Assembly: GCA_945862235.1 (NCBI GenBank)
Contig: CAMAYU010000029.1
Span: 1-41,484 of the forward strand
Direction of reading: 5' to 3'
From: Schlesneria paludicola DSM 18645
GTDB lineage: Bacteria > Planctomycetota > Planctomycetia > Planctomycetales > Planctomycetaceae
Length of the DNA stretch: 41,484 bases
Position 1 is the stretch's first letter; the number at the start of each line of letters is the position of its first letter. A model generated the notes under the pieces. That model did no database searches. It was given only the letters and a program-made list of their open reading frames with translations, and was not told the DNA's origin. Below, in pieces: positions 23,246 to 31,407 of this stretch. Made by a program: the position numbers and the translations under genes.

Positions 23246-23580
23246 GCTGAGCCTGTGAAGTGCGAACTTGAGGGGGAGGACTCACCATGACGCACCATCA
23301 GCGCAGTCGTGGTAATCGGATTTATCGGCAAGGCTTCACAGGCACTTGACCAGAAACTCTCCCCAGTCGCTCCAAATTAAGGTCAGGGTCAGGATGCAGT
23401 CCGCAAACGGAACATCCTCTTGCAGATCGGTCACCCAGCTCCGGCATGAACTGCCGTCCCGCTCGCGGGAGAAGCTGACACCAACTCGAAGCGTAAGCGA
23501 GTATGAAAAGCGAGTCCTCGCTTAGGCTTCGGGTTGGTGTGACATGTGCGATCCTCACCCGCGAGCAGCATAAAGCCGGA
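23246..23580. other. Intergenic region between secretin and mrp genes
   Basis: 335 bp without a recognisable gene. It holds a degenerate family D palindrome (23477-23541) close to the mrp stop. The remainder is upstream of the secretin and should hold its promoter; none is obvious. Confidence 0.65.
23477..23541. repeat. Palindromic element, family D (copy 1, degenerate)
   Basis: GACACCAACTCGAAGCGTAA and its partner GGCTTCGGGTTGGTGTG form the arms. Related copies are at 24715-24831, 26725-26828, 28325-28440 and 38488-38550. Confidence 0.85.
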
Positions 23581-24651
23581 TCACAGGATTTCGAGCGTCG
23601 GCATCCGTGGTGTTTCGAGCAGTTGCTTGGCGAGTTGCATCGCCGCTTGCTCGCACATGCCGAGGAGCGGGCCGCGTGAGGGATTGTCTTCCGAGAAGAG
23701 GCTCGCAATGCGGCCATCGTCTCCGCGAATCCGAATCCCCGCGTCAATCGGCAGTTCTCCGAGGAAGGGGATCCCCAGTTCTTCGGCCTTTTTCCGCACA
23801 CCACCTCGCCCGAAGATTTCGCCCGTCATGTTCTCGACGAGGCCGAGAATGGGAATCTTCACCTGCCGGAACATGCTGATGGCCTTGATCGCATCGAGCA
23901 GCGCGACCTGTTGCGGCGTACAAACGACGATCGCTCCCGCCAATCCCAACAACTGCGACAGCGTCAGCGTGACATCGCCCGTCCCTGGTGGCAGGTCGAT
24001 GATGAGATAGTCGAGATCTCCCCAGTCGGTGTCTTTCAAAAACTGCGTGATCGCCCGATGGAGCAGCGGTCCGCGCCAGATCACCGCTTGATCCGGTTTG
24101 ACGAAGTAGCCCATCGACATCACTTTCATGCCGTCGATCTCGACCGGTTCGATCCGTTCAATTTCCTCACCCGTGGCCGTCGTGTGTTTGACGGCGACCG
24201 GCATCCCGTGCGAGCCGACCATGTGTGGAATGCTCGGTCCGTACACGTCGGCATCCATCAGTCCGACTTTGCAGCCGAGGGACTTCAGTCCGAAGGCCAG
24301 TGTCGCCGCGACGGTACTCTTGCCGACGCCACCCTTACCGCTGCCGACCGCAATGACGTTCTTGGCACGCAAGCCGATCGAACCGCCGCTCATCTTGCCG
24401 CGCACGTTAGAAATGAAGGAGATTTCGATGGGGCCGGCATCGGGCATCGACTCGCGAATTGCCGAGGTCACCGCGGCGGTGATTCGTTCCTGACGCGGAT
24501 ACGCCGGCGTGGGTAAGTCGATGGTCACGGTGATCGAGTTGCCCGCACCAATGACCGCACTGCTGATCATCCCCATTTCGCCGAGCGATCGACCGATCTC
24601 GGGATCACGAAGGTTGCGGAGTCGTTCCAACACTTGCATCTCGGTCAGCAT
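23581..24651 (-). CDS. mrp: Mrp/ApbC-family P-loop ATPase without the CxxC cluster motif
   Basis: A 356-residue iron-sulfur cluster carrier-type ATPase. An N-terminal DUF59/MIP18 domain (LERLRNLRDPEIGRSLGEMG) is followed by the Mrp ATPase: deviant Walker A GSGKGGVGKST, DADVYGPSIPHMVG, Walker B-like LIIDLPPGTGDVTLTLSQLL and TPQQVALLDAIKAISMF. Family members usually have a CPxCG pair right after the VENM motif that bridges the cluster in the dimer; here the sequence runs VENMTGEIFGRGG with no cysteines. The frame extends upstream to a TTG at 24807, but its first ~37 codons are repeat D, so the ATG at 24651 is chosen. Cluster transfer function is therefore uncertain. Confidence 0.9.
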   Translation of the reverse strand: MLTEMQVLERLRNLRDPEIGRSLGEMGMISSAVIGAGNSITVTIDLPTPAYPRQERITAAVTSAIRESMPDAGPIEISFISNVRGKMSGGSIGLRAKNVIAVGSGKGGVGKSTVAATLAFGLKSLGCKVGLMDADVYGPSIPHMVGSHGMPVAVKHTTATGEEIERIEPVEIDGMKVMSMGYFVKPDQAVIWRGPLLHRAITQFLKDTDWGDLDYLIIDLPPGTGDVTLTLSQLLGLAGAIVVCTPQQVALLDAIKAISMFRQVKIPILGLVENMTGEIFGRGGVRKKAEELGIPFLGELPIDAGIRIRGDDGRIASLFSEDNPSRGPLLGMCEQAAMQLAKQLLETPRMPTLEIL

Positions 24652-24714
24652 CTCGTCGTCCAGTTCGGGCAAAGCCAATTGTTGTTGTGGTGAGCTTGAA
24701 TCCGGGGCCAAGAG

Positions 24715-24831
24715 CCTGTCCAAGAATGACACCAACCCGAAGCGTGAACGAGGTCGCACGTCGCTCGGCTCTCGTCCTCGCTCACGCCTCGGGTTGGTGT
24801 TGATCAAAACACGGCGTCATTCTTGAACAAG
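24715..24831. repeat. Palindromic element, family D (copy 2), at the 5' end of mrp
   Basis: A core hairpin (24729-24801) of ACACCAACCCGAAGCGTGAA and its complement is flanked by outer arms around GTCCAAGAATGAC and GTCATTCTTGAAC. It overlaps the open upstream part of the mrp frame, where it is translated as NTNPRRERG. Confidence 0.92.
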
Positions 24832-24885
24832 CTCCAAAGGCCGCAGAGTTGTAGCAGTGCCACCTGTGACCGGCAACGACCTGAC

Positions 24886-25272
24886 TCACGCCAGTCGGAG
24901 TTGTCGTAGGCAGAGCCGAGCCAACTCCACGCCGGTGATTTCCTCATTCACGAACGCGATCGCACCCGCCTCGCGCACGGTCCATTCGAGGTCCGCGAGA
25001 TCGGTCGTTGCACACGCGATGACCGGCCGCGCGGAAGGCTCACGAATCTGACGGCCCAACCAGCCCAAGCATTCAGCGGGAGCGGAGTCCAAATCCAGCA
25101 AGACGACTGCCGTCGCGACATCGTCCGTAGCGGAGTTGAGGTCATGCACGCTGCGGCATTCCCGCACTTCGACCTGACGATTCGCAAGCTGCCGCTGAAG
25201 CTCCGGCCCCCAGAATGGACGCCGCTCAAATACCGCCACGCACCACGCTGGACGAACCAAGACTCCAGTCAC
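24886..25272 (-). CDS. Degenerate receiver-like protein
   Basis: A 128-residue protein with the alternating strand-helix pattern of a response-regulator receiver domain. The GTG at 25272 has AAGGGAG six bases upstream and is preferred over the start at 25404. Strand 1 reads WCVAVFERR and lacks the acidic pair needed for Mg binding. Strand 3 reads AVVLLDLDSAP and keeps Asp. Later elements are PVIACAT and AGAIAFVNEEITG, where the conserved Lys is not evident. It is therefore likely a pseudo-receiver acting by protein contact rather than phosphorylation. It is followed by the mrp gene on the same strand and is divergent from the lipoprotein gene at 25515. Confidence 0.65.
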   Translation of the reverse strand: MTGVLVRPAWCVAVFERRPFWGPELQRQLANRQVEVRECRSVHDLNSATDDVATAVVLLDLDSAPAECLGWLGRQIREPSARPVIACATTDLADLEWTVREAGAIAFVNEEITGVELARLCLRQLRLA

Positions 25273-25514
25273 GACAAACTCCCTTCCAACGAATGAGTGT
25301 TCGGATAACTTGTGATTGTGGGGTATACCTCGGCTCGAGTCACACCGCATTCTGGTCAAGATGTCACGCCGCCAGTACCCTTGGCTTGCGCGGGTTGAGT
25401 TCACGAAGACGGCGCGAACAATGAAGTGACTCGCGGGTGAGCCTATTCTGTTTCTTCCTCAACTTGCGCCGCGTCCGCGAACGCTCAACCCACGTTCCCA
25501 GAAAGCCCCCCGCC

Positions 25515-25961
25515 ATGAATCGCCTTGCCACCACATTGATGTTGCTCACGCTGACCGGCTGCGGGATGCAGTCGCTCGAAGAACAGACGAAGAAGTCTCC
25601 GAACAGCATCGTTGGAAAGAAGACTCAGGACATCGGCCAATTCGACCCGAATGCCGGAGCGAAAGTCAGTGACAGCAAGATCGCCGCGACCGACATGATC
25701 ACGGCTCCCGTTTCGGCATACGGTCCGATGCTGGAAAAGATTTCCAAGTCACACATTGAACATGCCGTACGGTTGTTTGAGGCGACCGAAGGCCGCTACC
25801 CAAAGGACTACGAAGAATTCTTCGAGAAAATCGTCAAGGCCAACAACATTCAGTTGCCGGTTCTGCCGGGCGGCAAGAAGTATCAGTACGACGTGGAGAA
25901 CCACAAGCTGGAGGTCATTGATGCACCAGCGGCTGCTGCTCCGGCCGCAACCGTGCCGTGA
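25515..25961 (+). CDS. Small lipoprotein of unknown function
   Basis: A 148-residue lipoprotein: the signal sequence ends with a canonical lipobox LTGC, Cys16 being the lipidation site. After a polar linker, residues 70-135 form a helix plus strands (KISKSHIEHAVRLFEATEGR, YPKDYEEFFEKIVKANNIQL, GGKKYQYDVENHKLEVI), which resembles the globular part of pseudopilin-type or planctomycete 'DUF'-type lipoproteins, but I cannot name it. The tail is Ala/Pro-rich. The frame opens at a GTG at 25437, yet the ATG at 25515 begins the signal peptide. No good Shine-Dalgarno. The divergent gene is the pseudo-receiver. Confidence 0.75.
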   Translation: MNRLATTLMLLTLTGCGMQSLEEQTKKSPNSIVGKKTQDIGQFDPNAGAKVSDSKIAATDMITAPVSAYGPMLEKISKSHIEHAVRLFEATEGRYPKDYEEFFEKIVKANNIQLPVLPGGKKYQYDVENHKLEVIDAPAAAAPAATVP

Positions 25962-26082
25962 CGTGTCACGACTGGCTCGCACAATCAGTCCGCGTCAGAC
26001 AAGCGGCGTGCATTGATGTGCCTCGTTCAGGGGGGCCGACGCTATTCTCCTTTGCCTTCGACTTCACTCTTGGAAAGCGTAG

Positions 26083-26472
26083 ATGGTCCGCCTCGACGGC
26101 ATTGGTCAGATCGCGATCACGGTGCGCAATGTTCCGCGCGCGGTGGCGTTTTATCGCGACACGCTCGGCATGACGTTGCTGTTCGAGTTGCCTAGCATGG
26201 GGTTTGTCGAGTGCGGTGGCGTCCGGTTGATGCTGTCACTGGCGGAGTCGGCTCAACTCGATAACTCCGCTTCGATCATCTACTACAAGGTGGCTGACAT
26301 CACGGCGACATTTGAAGAATTGACGAGGGTGGGTGTCGAGTTCGTCTCGCCCCCGCGTCTGGTCGCTCCGATGCCCGATCACGATCTGTGGATGGCCTTC
26401 TTCCGCGATCCCGACCAAAACGTGCTGGCCTTGATGTGCGAAGTCCGTCGCCCCACGGAGGCGACGCCATGA
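26083..26472 (+). CDS. VOC-family protein (glyoxalase/bleomycin resistance fold)
   Basis: A 129-residue vicinal oxygen chelate protein: N-terminal IGQIAITVRNVPRAVAFYRD TLGM, central FVECGGVRLMLSL and C-terminal IIYYKVADITATFEELTRVG followed by DLWMAFFRDPDQNVLALM. The family has two beta-alpha-beta-beta-beta units that bind a metal or other ligand; the first usual His is Gln here (IGQIAI), and the function cannot be deduced. The stop overlaps the moaD ATG (ATGA), which suggests cotranscription with the molybdenum cofactor genes. Confidence 0.92.
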   Translation: MVRLDGIGQIAITVRNVPRAVAFYRDTLGMTLLFELPSMGFVECGGVRLMLSLAESAQLDNSASIIYYKVADITATFEELTRVGVEFVSPPRLVAPMPDHDLWMAFFRDPDQNVLALMCEVRRPTEATP

Positions 26473-26717
26473 AATCACTCGCAGTGAAGCTCTTCGCCAA
26501 GGCGCGCGACTTGGCGGGACGCGATGTCGTGGAACTGGATTGGACGGACGGGGAAACGGTGGCCGATCTAAAGCGACGGCTCTCCGAACAGCATCCGAAG
26601 CTCGAACCGCTTGTCCCGCGATTGCTCGTCGCGGTCAACAACGACTATGCGACTGACAGTGCGATGCTGAACACCACCGACGAAGTCGCCTGTTTCCCTC
26701 CTGTGAGCGGTGGGTGA
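26469..26717 (+). CDS. moaD: Molybdopterin synthase sulfur carrier subunit
   Basis: An 82-residue ubiquitin-like protein (MKSLAVKLFAKARDLAGRDV) ending with the Gly-Gly tail (CFPPVSGG) that is adenylated and thiocarboxylated, then donates sulfur within molybdopterin synthase. The ATG overlaps the VOC gene stop by four bases, so translation is coupled. The partner large subunit moaE follows after a palindromic repeat of about 100 bp. Confidence 0.95.
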   Translation: MKSLAVKLFAKARDLAGRDVVELDWTDGETVADLKRRLSEQHPKLEPLVPRLLVAVNNDYATDSAMLNTTDEVACFPPVSGG

Positions 26718-26724
26718 ACATTCC

Positions 26725-26828
26725 CAACACCAACCCGCAGCGTGAGCAAGGACGAGAGTTGCGTGATTTTTTTATATCCAACAGAACTTCTGATGAACGC
26801 GAGCCCTCGCTCACGCTGCGGGTGGGAG
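26725..26828. repeat. Palindromic element, family D (copy 3), between moaD and moaE
   Basis: ACACCAACCCGCAGCGTGAG and its partner CTCACGCTGCGGGTGGG, with a longer AT-rich loop than other copies. It separates two subunit genes of one enzyme. Confidence 0.9.
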
Positions 26829-26859
26829 CGATGAGCATTCTTCCTGTCCACGAGTAACC

Positions 26860-27282
26860 ATGATCGAACTGACACACCAACCGATTGACTATCACGCGCT
26901 GACCGAAGCGGTTCGTTCACCGCAGTCGGGTGCCGTCGTATTATTTCTCGGTACGGTTCGCGAACTGACCGCCGGTCGTCAGACCGTGGCTCTCGACTAC
27001 GAAGGCTACCCTGCGATGGCCGAAGCAAAATTGAAAGAACTCGAAACAGCCGCCCGCGCGCGATGGCCGGTCGATCGCGTGGCGATCGTGCATCGGCTCG
27101 GACATCTGAAACTCGGCGACATCAGCGTCGCGGTGGCCGTCAGTTGCCCGCATCGCAAGCAGGCATTTGAAGCGGGCCAGTTTTTGATCGACGAACTGAA
27201 AGTCACCGTCCCGATTTGGAAGAAAGAGAACTGGTCGGATGGTTCCACCGAATGGGTTCATCCGGGAGGCGAGACGAAGTGA
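26860..27282 (+). CDS. moaE: Molybdopterin synthase catalytic subunit
   Basis: A 140-residue protein with the MoaE signatures GAVVLFLGTVRELTAGR, LDYEGYPAMAEAKLKEL, VAIVHRLGHLKLGDISV, and the lysine-containing active site HRKQAFEAGQFLIDELK with VPIWKKE. It converts precursor Z (cyclic pyranopterin monophosphate) to molybdopterin using MoaD-thiocarboxylate. Its stop overlaps the GTG start of moaA (GTGA). Confidence 0.97.
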   Translation: MIELTHQPIDYHALTEAVRSPQSGAVVLFLGTVRELTAGRQTVALDYEGYPAMAEAKLKELETAARARWPVDRVAIVHRLGHLKLGDISVAVAVSCPHRKQAFEAGQFLIDELKVTVPIWKKENWSDGSTEWVHPGGETK

Positions 27283-28319
27283 GTTCATCCCAACTACCGC
27301 TCATCGACTCGTTCGGGCGTCTGCACAACAACCTGCGGATCAGCGTGACCGATCGTTGCAACATTCGCTGCTTCTACTGCATGCCTGCGGAAGACGTGCA
27401 GTTCATGGACAAGTCCGAACTGCTGACGTTCGAGGAAATCGAACGGTTCGTCCGTGTGGCCGTACCCTTGGGGATCGACAAATTGCGGCTGACCGGCGGC
27501 GAACCGCTGGTCCGTCGTGAACTGCACACGCTCGTCGCGAAGCTGGCGGCGATTCCGGGAATCAAGGATGTGGGCCTGACAACGAACGGCATCTTCCTCG
27601 CCGAGCAAGCCGCCGATCTGTATGCCGCCGGGCTGCGACGGATCAACGTCAGCCTCGACGCCCTCACGCCCGAGAAGTTCAAGCAATTCACGCGGCGCGA
27701 CGGCTTCGAGAAGGTAATCGAGGGAATCCAAGCGGCGCGGCGCGTCGGGTTCGATCCCGTGAAGATCAACGCGGTCTCGGTACGAGGCATGACCGAGGAC
27801 GAAGTCGTGCCGTTCGGCCACTTCGCACGGGAGACCGGCGTCGAAGTCCGGTTCATCGAATACATGCCGCTCGACGCCGACAACGCTTGGGAACGAGGCA
27901 AAGTGCTGTTCGCGCACGAGATCATCGAGAAGCTGTCGGCCGAAATTATGCCACTCGTCCCGACGGTCCTTCATGACCGAACAGCTCGCGAACAACCCGC
28001 CCACGGCGGTGGACACGGTGGACCGGCCAGTGACTTTGTGTTCGAGGACGGTGTGGGTCGCATTGGTTTCATTGCGTCGATCAGTCAGCCATTTTGCATG
28101 AGCTGCAACCGGATCCGCATCACGGCGGATGGCAAGCTGCGCAACTGCCTCTTCAGTCTTGATGAGACCGACGTGCGGAGTCTGGTACGTGGCGACGGCA
28201 CCGACGACCAAATTGCCTCCGCCATTCGATCGAGCGTCGCGGCCAAGAAGGAAGGCCACGAGATCAACACGGCCCGGTTCATCCAACCCGCTCGACCGAT
28301 GTACTCGATCGGCGGCTAA
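27279..28319 (+). CDS. moaA: GTP 3',8-cyclase
   Basis: A 346-residue radical SAM enzyme that starts molybdopterin synthesis from GTP. The GTG at 27279 overlaps the moaE stop and has GGGAGG upstream. The N-terminal SAM-cluster cysteines are Cys27, 31 and 34 (CNIRCFYC), and the second 4Fe-4S cluster is held by Cys273, 276 and 290 (CMSCNRIRITADGKLRNC). Further signatures are LRLTGGEPLVR and NVSLDALTPEKF. The protein ends with Gly-Gly (MYSIGG), required for activity in the family. No moaC or moaB is in the window. Confidence 0.97.
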   Translation: MSSSQLPLIDSFGRLHNNLRISVTDRCNIRCFYCMPAEDVQFMDKSELLTFEEIERFVRVAVPLGIDKLRLTGGEPLVRRELHTLVAKLAAIPGIKDVGLTTNGIFLAEQAADLYAAGLRRINVSLDALTPEKFKQFTRRDGFEKVIEGIQAARRVGFDPVKINAVSVRGMTEDEVVPFGHFARETGVEVRFIEYMPLDADNAWERGKVLFAHEIIEKLSAEIMPLVPTVLHDRTAREQPAHGGGHGGPASDFVFEDGVGRIGFIASISQPFCMSCNRIRITADGKLRNCLFSLDETDVRSLVRGDGTDDQIASAIRSSVAAKKEGHEINTARFIQPARPMYSIGG

Positions 28320-28324
28320 GGACT

Positions 28325-28440
28325 CGTCCAAGAATTACGCCGTGTTTTGAACAACACTAACCTGAAGCGTGAGCGAGGACGCATGTCGCTCGACTCTCGT
28401 CCTCGCTCACGCTTCGGGTTGGTGTTGTTCTTGGACAAGT
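28325..28440. repeat. Palindromic element, family D (copy 4, best preserved)
   Basis: A full-length copy, with outer arms CGTCCAAGAATTA and TTCTTGGACAAG and inner arms around CTGAAGCGTGAGCGAGGACG. It lies between moaA and the convergent cytochrome gene, and may serve both as terminators. Confidence 0.93.
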
Positions 28441-28489
28441 TCCTAACGGCGAGCTGCAACTGTTCGCTGATCCGAATGGGGCAGGCAAC

Positions 28490-31063
28490 TCATTTGTTCT
28501 GGAACAGCTCGCTCTGCACCACTTCGTGCAGGAGCGAGCGGAAGCCGTAATTCTTGTTCCGTACGCGAGCCACGATGGCTTCGATCTCCGGATGGTCGGC
28601 CTTGGTCGGTGCGCCGCCCGTGGAATAGGTCAACAGCTTCGTGGTCAGAGATCGGGCGAGTTGGTCCTTGTCGCGCAGCAGCAATTGGCGGAACTCGTCA
28701 ATGTTTCGGAATGGCTGGCCATCCTCGGTCACGTCGGACGGGTCGACTCGCAGGCCGTGGTAGTAGTGCATTTTGCGGCCTTCCAAAACCACGGCTTCCG
28801 CATCTCTTCGCCAGCCGGAGATCCGATACTTCTCCCGCCAGCCGCCAATGCAATCGAAACTTTCCAGGGCGAAGCCGGGTGGGTCGATCTTCGAGTGACA
28901 ACTCGCGCAGGCGGCATCGTTGCGGTGCTTGGCCAGTTGCTCGCGGATCGTCGTCGCGCCGCGAATGTCGGGATCGATCGCCGCGACACCCTCGGGCGGC
29001 GGTGACGGCGGCGTTCCCAAGATGCGATCGAGCACCCACGCTCCGCGCATGACCGGCGAGGTCGTGGTGCCGTTGGCCGTCACCTTCAGGACGCTGGCCA
29101 TCGTCAGGACGCCGCCGCGATGGCTGTCCGCAGGGAGCGGCGTCTTGTGAAACTCCCAGCCCGTCAGGCCGGGAATGCCGTAGTGCTTGCCCAATCGCCC
29201 GTTGAGCATCGTGAAGTCGGACGCAACGAAGTTCGTCAGGCTCAGGTCGCGCTTGAGGACTTCGTCGAAGAACGACTCGGTCTCGCGAATCATCGACACC
29301 TTGAGTAAGTGATCAAATTCGGGGTAGACGAGGTGGCTCGGTTCGGTCGCGTCGATGTCGCGCAGGCCGAGCCACTGGCCGACGAAATTCGTGGTGAGCT
29401 GTTCGGCCTTGGGGTGCGCGAGCATTCGCTCGACCTGCTGGCGCAGCGTTGAAGATGGGGAGACGGGGAGAGAGGGAGACAAGGAGATGGGAGAAGAGGG
29501 AGCAAGGGAGACGGACGATGACGCTGCTTTGTTTTTCTCCCCTTCTCCTTGTCTCCCCTTCTTCCCCTCTCCGCTTAGCGCACCCCTCGCGGCGAGGTCA
29601 AACAGCTCCTCATCCGGCATCGTGCTCCAGAGGAAATACGACAACCGACTGGCCATCGCGAAATCGTCGAGCTTGCCCGGTCGCTCGCGGAGGAACAGGA
29701 ACTCGGGCGCGATGAGTATGCCTTTTAGGGCCGCTCGCATCGCCAGTTCAAACGTGTAGCCACCAGCCATCTTTGCTTGGACAATGGCCACGAACGGCGC
29801 GACATCCTCGGCAATCACGCTTCGGCGAAACGCTCGGCGCGTGAATGTTGTGAGGATGCGTTCGGCATCGACGAGCGGCTCGTCCGAGACGACTTCCACT
29901 CGGTCGGAGAAGTTGTAAATCGGAAACTTCTTTTGCGGCATGTCGCCGAAGATGCGGCGATGACTTTCTGGAGGCCAAGTCTCGTTGAGTGGGCCTTCGA
30001 CCTCGATGAATTGGACCGCCAGACCGGGGCCGTTCCAGTATTCACCGCCGGTCTGCTTCACCGTGTTCGCTCCGGCCAACCCGTACGGGAGCATCGTGAT
30101 CGTGGTACGCGGTTCCATGTTCCGGACGAACTCGAACACGGTCGGCTTGTCGGGCGGGGCGTCGAAGTAGCCGATCAATCCGCTCGTTCCCGTCAGTCGC
30201 GTGCCGCTGACTGTGACGCGAAACGTGACCGGCTTGTCGTCACTCTGAATGCTGGATGCTGAGATGCGGAAGCGGTAGTTGCCCGCCTCCGACGGATAGA
30301 ACTGAGTCGCCCCGACGTTGTGCCATTCGGACGAGCAGAAGCACACGACTTCGCCGTCATCGAGAAAGCGATACACCTCTTCGGTCGTGTTGCGCACCGG
30401 GTGTCCGTCCTTGAGGCTGTGCCGCTTGCTGGTGGAGGTCGGCGGCTTGGGTCGATTAGAGATCGCCATGTTGAGCGCGGTGTCGGCTGCTTCGAGATAT
30501 TTTTCCATGAGGAACGACGACGTGTGATTTGCTGCGGCGGCATTATCAAAACCGTTGGCCGAACCGTCCTGAGGCAACTGCTCTCTCAGGCTGAGGTTGA
30601 TTCCGAGCAGATCGTTGACGGTGTTCTCGTACTCGACGCGATTCAATCGACGGAGAACCACGCGTCCCTGAGCCACCCGTGCGGCGGCATCGGCGGCTGC
30701 CACGCGCGGGGCCAACCAGTCGGTCAGCGCCAGAATTTCTTTCTCAGTCGGCCGTGGTGTTTCGCTGGCCTTGGGAGGCATTTCTCCCGCCCGGAGTCGC
30801 TCGACCACTGCTGACCAATGCTTGCGAGAGGTGGCATCCGCCAAGTCCAGCATCAGGTTGTCGAGCCGGAGATTCCCCTTGAGCTTGTCTCCGCGATGAC
30901 ACTCCACGCAATGCCGAGCCAGCAGCGGCCGGAATCGGTCCTCGAAGTGTTTGGCGTCGTCCGCCTGCCCGGTGGTTGGCAATGGCTCCGCAGTGGCTAC
31001 GGCACCCAGCAACAGCATTGCGACGCCAACCCACCTCCCAACCGACAGACGCCACTCAATCAT
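28490..31063 (-). CDS. DUF1587/1595/1592/1588/1585 planctomycete cytochrome protein 1
   Basis: An 857-residue exported protein. The ATG at 31063 has GGAG seven bases upstream and starts a signal peptide (about 1-27). Order of domains: a cytochrome c-like segment with CVECH, then DUF1587 (RLNRVEYENTVNDLLGINLS), a carbohydrate-binding-like beta region, DUF1595 (FTRRAFRRSVIAEDVAPFV), DUF1592 (MASRLSYFLWSTMPDEELFD), DUF1588 with a second haem site CASCHSKIDPPGFALE, and DUF1585 at the end (LLTYSTGGAPTKADHPE). These modules occur together in planctomycetes as putative extracytoplasmic redox proteins; the reaction is unknown. Between the two halves of DUF1592 lies an insert (about residues 496-536) encoded by a purine/pyrimidine-asymmetric palindrome. 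Confidence 0.9.
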   Translation of the reverse strand: MIEWRLSVGRWVGVAMLLLGAVATAEPLPTTGQADDAKHFEDRFRPLLARHCVECHRGDKLKGNLRLDNLMLDLADATSRKHWSAVVERLRAGEMPPKASETPRPTEKEILALTDWLAPRVAAADAAARVAQGRVVLRRLNRVEYENTVNDLLGINLSLREQLPQDGSANGFDNAAAANHTSSFLMEKYLEAADTALNMAISNRPKPPTSTSKRHSLKDGHPVRNTTEEVYRFLDDGEVVCFCSSEWHNVGATQFYPSEAGNYRFRISASSIQSDDKPVTFRVTVSGTRLTGTSGLIGYFDAPPDKPTVFEFVRNMEPRTTITMLPYGLAGANTVKQTGGEYWNGPGLAVQFIEVEGPLNETWPPESHRRIFGDMPQKKFPIYNFSDRVEVVSDEPLVDAERILTTFTRRAFRRSVIAEDVAPFVAIVQAKMAGGYTFELAMRAALKGILIAPEFLFLRERPGKLDDFAMASRLSYFLWSTMPDEELFDLAARGALSGEGKKGRQGEGEKNKAASSSVSLAPSSPISLSPSLPVSPSSTLRQQVERMLAHPKAEQLTTNFVGQWLGLRDIDATEPSHLVYPEFDHLLKVSMIRETESFFDEVLKRDLSLTNFVASDFTMLNGRLGKHYGIPGLTGWEFHKTPLPADSHRGGVLTMASVLKVTANGTTTSPVMRGAWVLDRILGTPPSPPPEGVAAIDPDIRGATTIREQLAKHRNDAACASCHSKIDPPGFALESFDCIGGWREKYRISGWRRDAEAVVLEGRKMHYYHGLRVDPSDVTEDGQPFRNIDEFRQLLLRDKDQLARSLTTKLLTYSTGGAPTKADHPEIEAIVARVRNKNYGFRSLLHEVVQSELFQNK
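29455..29574. repeat. Purine-rich palindromic element (family H) inside cytochrome gene 1
   Basis: A strongly strand-biased repeat: GGGGAGACGGGGAGAGAGGG on the left pairs roughly with CCCCTTCTCCTTGTCTCCCC on the right, with ~20 bases between. It is translated in frame as Ser/Pro-rich SPISLSPSLPVSPSS, a phrase seen in other planctomycete repeat products. Confidence 0.85.
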
Positions 31064-31220
31064 GACTTGTCTCCGCGCTAACGGCTTTCGATCGAAGCAA
31101 CGTCCCTCAACGGCCAATTGCGGATTGGATTGTCAGCATTCAAATCGAGTACCACAAGCAAGCTGTGACGGTCCTCGGTGCCATCGTCTTTAGGCGACGG
31201 GCAAGAGAACGTAGCCCCGA

Positions 31221-31255
31221 CACTCCGTGGCGGGAGCGGTTCGTGTCACGGAGTG
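31221..31255. repeat. Hairpin with 9-bp arms
   Basis: CACTCCGTG-17 bases-CACGGAGTG, in the intergenic region upstream of cytochrome gene 1. Confidence 0.6.
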
Positions 31256-31312
31256 ACACGTCTACTTTGGGTAAATTAAGTCTTGCCGCTCGCCTTATGA
31301 ATCTGGGGGATG

Positions 31313-31407
31313 GGTGCCACGGTCACGGAGCTTCGACGTGGCCGTGAAAACGAGAACAGCGTTCACTTCGAGGCACGGCCACATCGAAGCTCCGTGACCG
31401 TGGCACC
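31313..31407. repeat. Palindromic element, family C (copy 2, inverted orientation)
   Basis: Arms GGTGCCACGGTCACGGAGCT and complement, about 95 bp. The right flank CAATTGAAAAAGGCGATGGCC is the reverse complement of the left flank of copy 1 (12055-12150), showing that the unit extends about 25 bp beyond the hairpin. Confidence 0.93.

Noticed and set aside
24652..24807. Annotating the 52 codons upstream of 24651 as part of mrp
   Set aside because: They begin with TTG, and most derive from repeat D; the conserved DUF59 domain starts just after the ATG at 24651.
27294..28331. 345-codon minus-strand frame opposite moaA
   Set aside because: The plus-strand frame has all six cluster cysteines and the Gly-Gly end of MoaA; the antisense frame has no domain.
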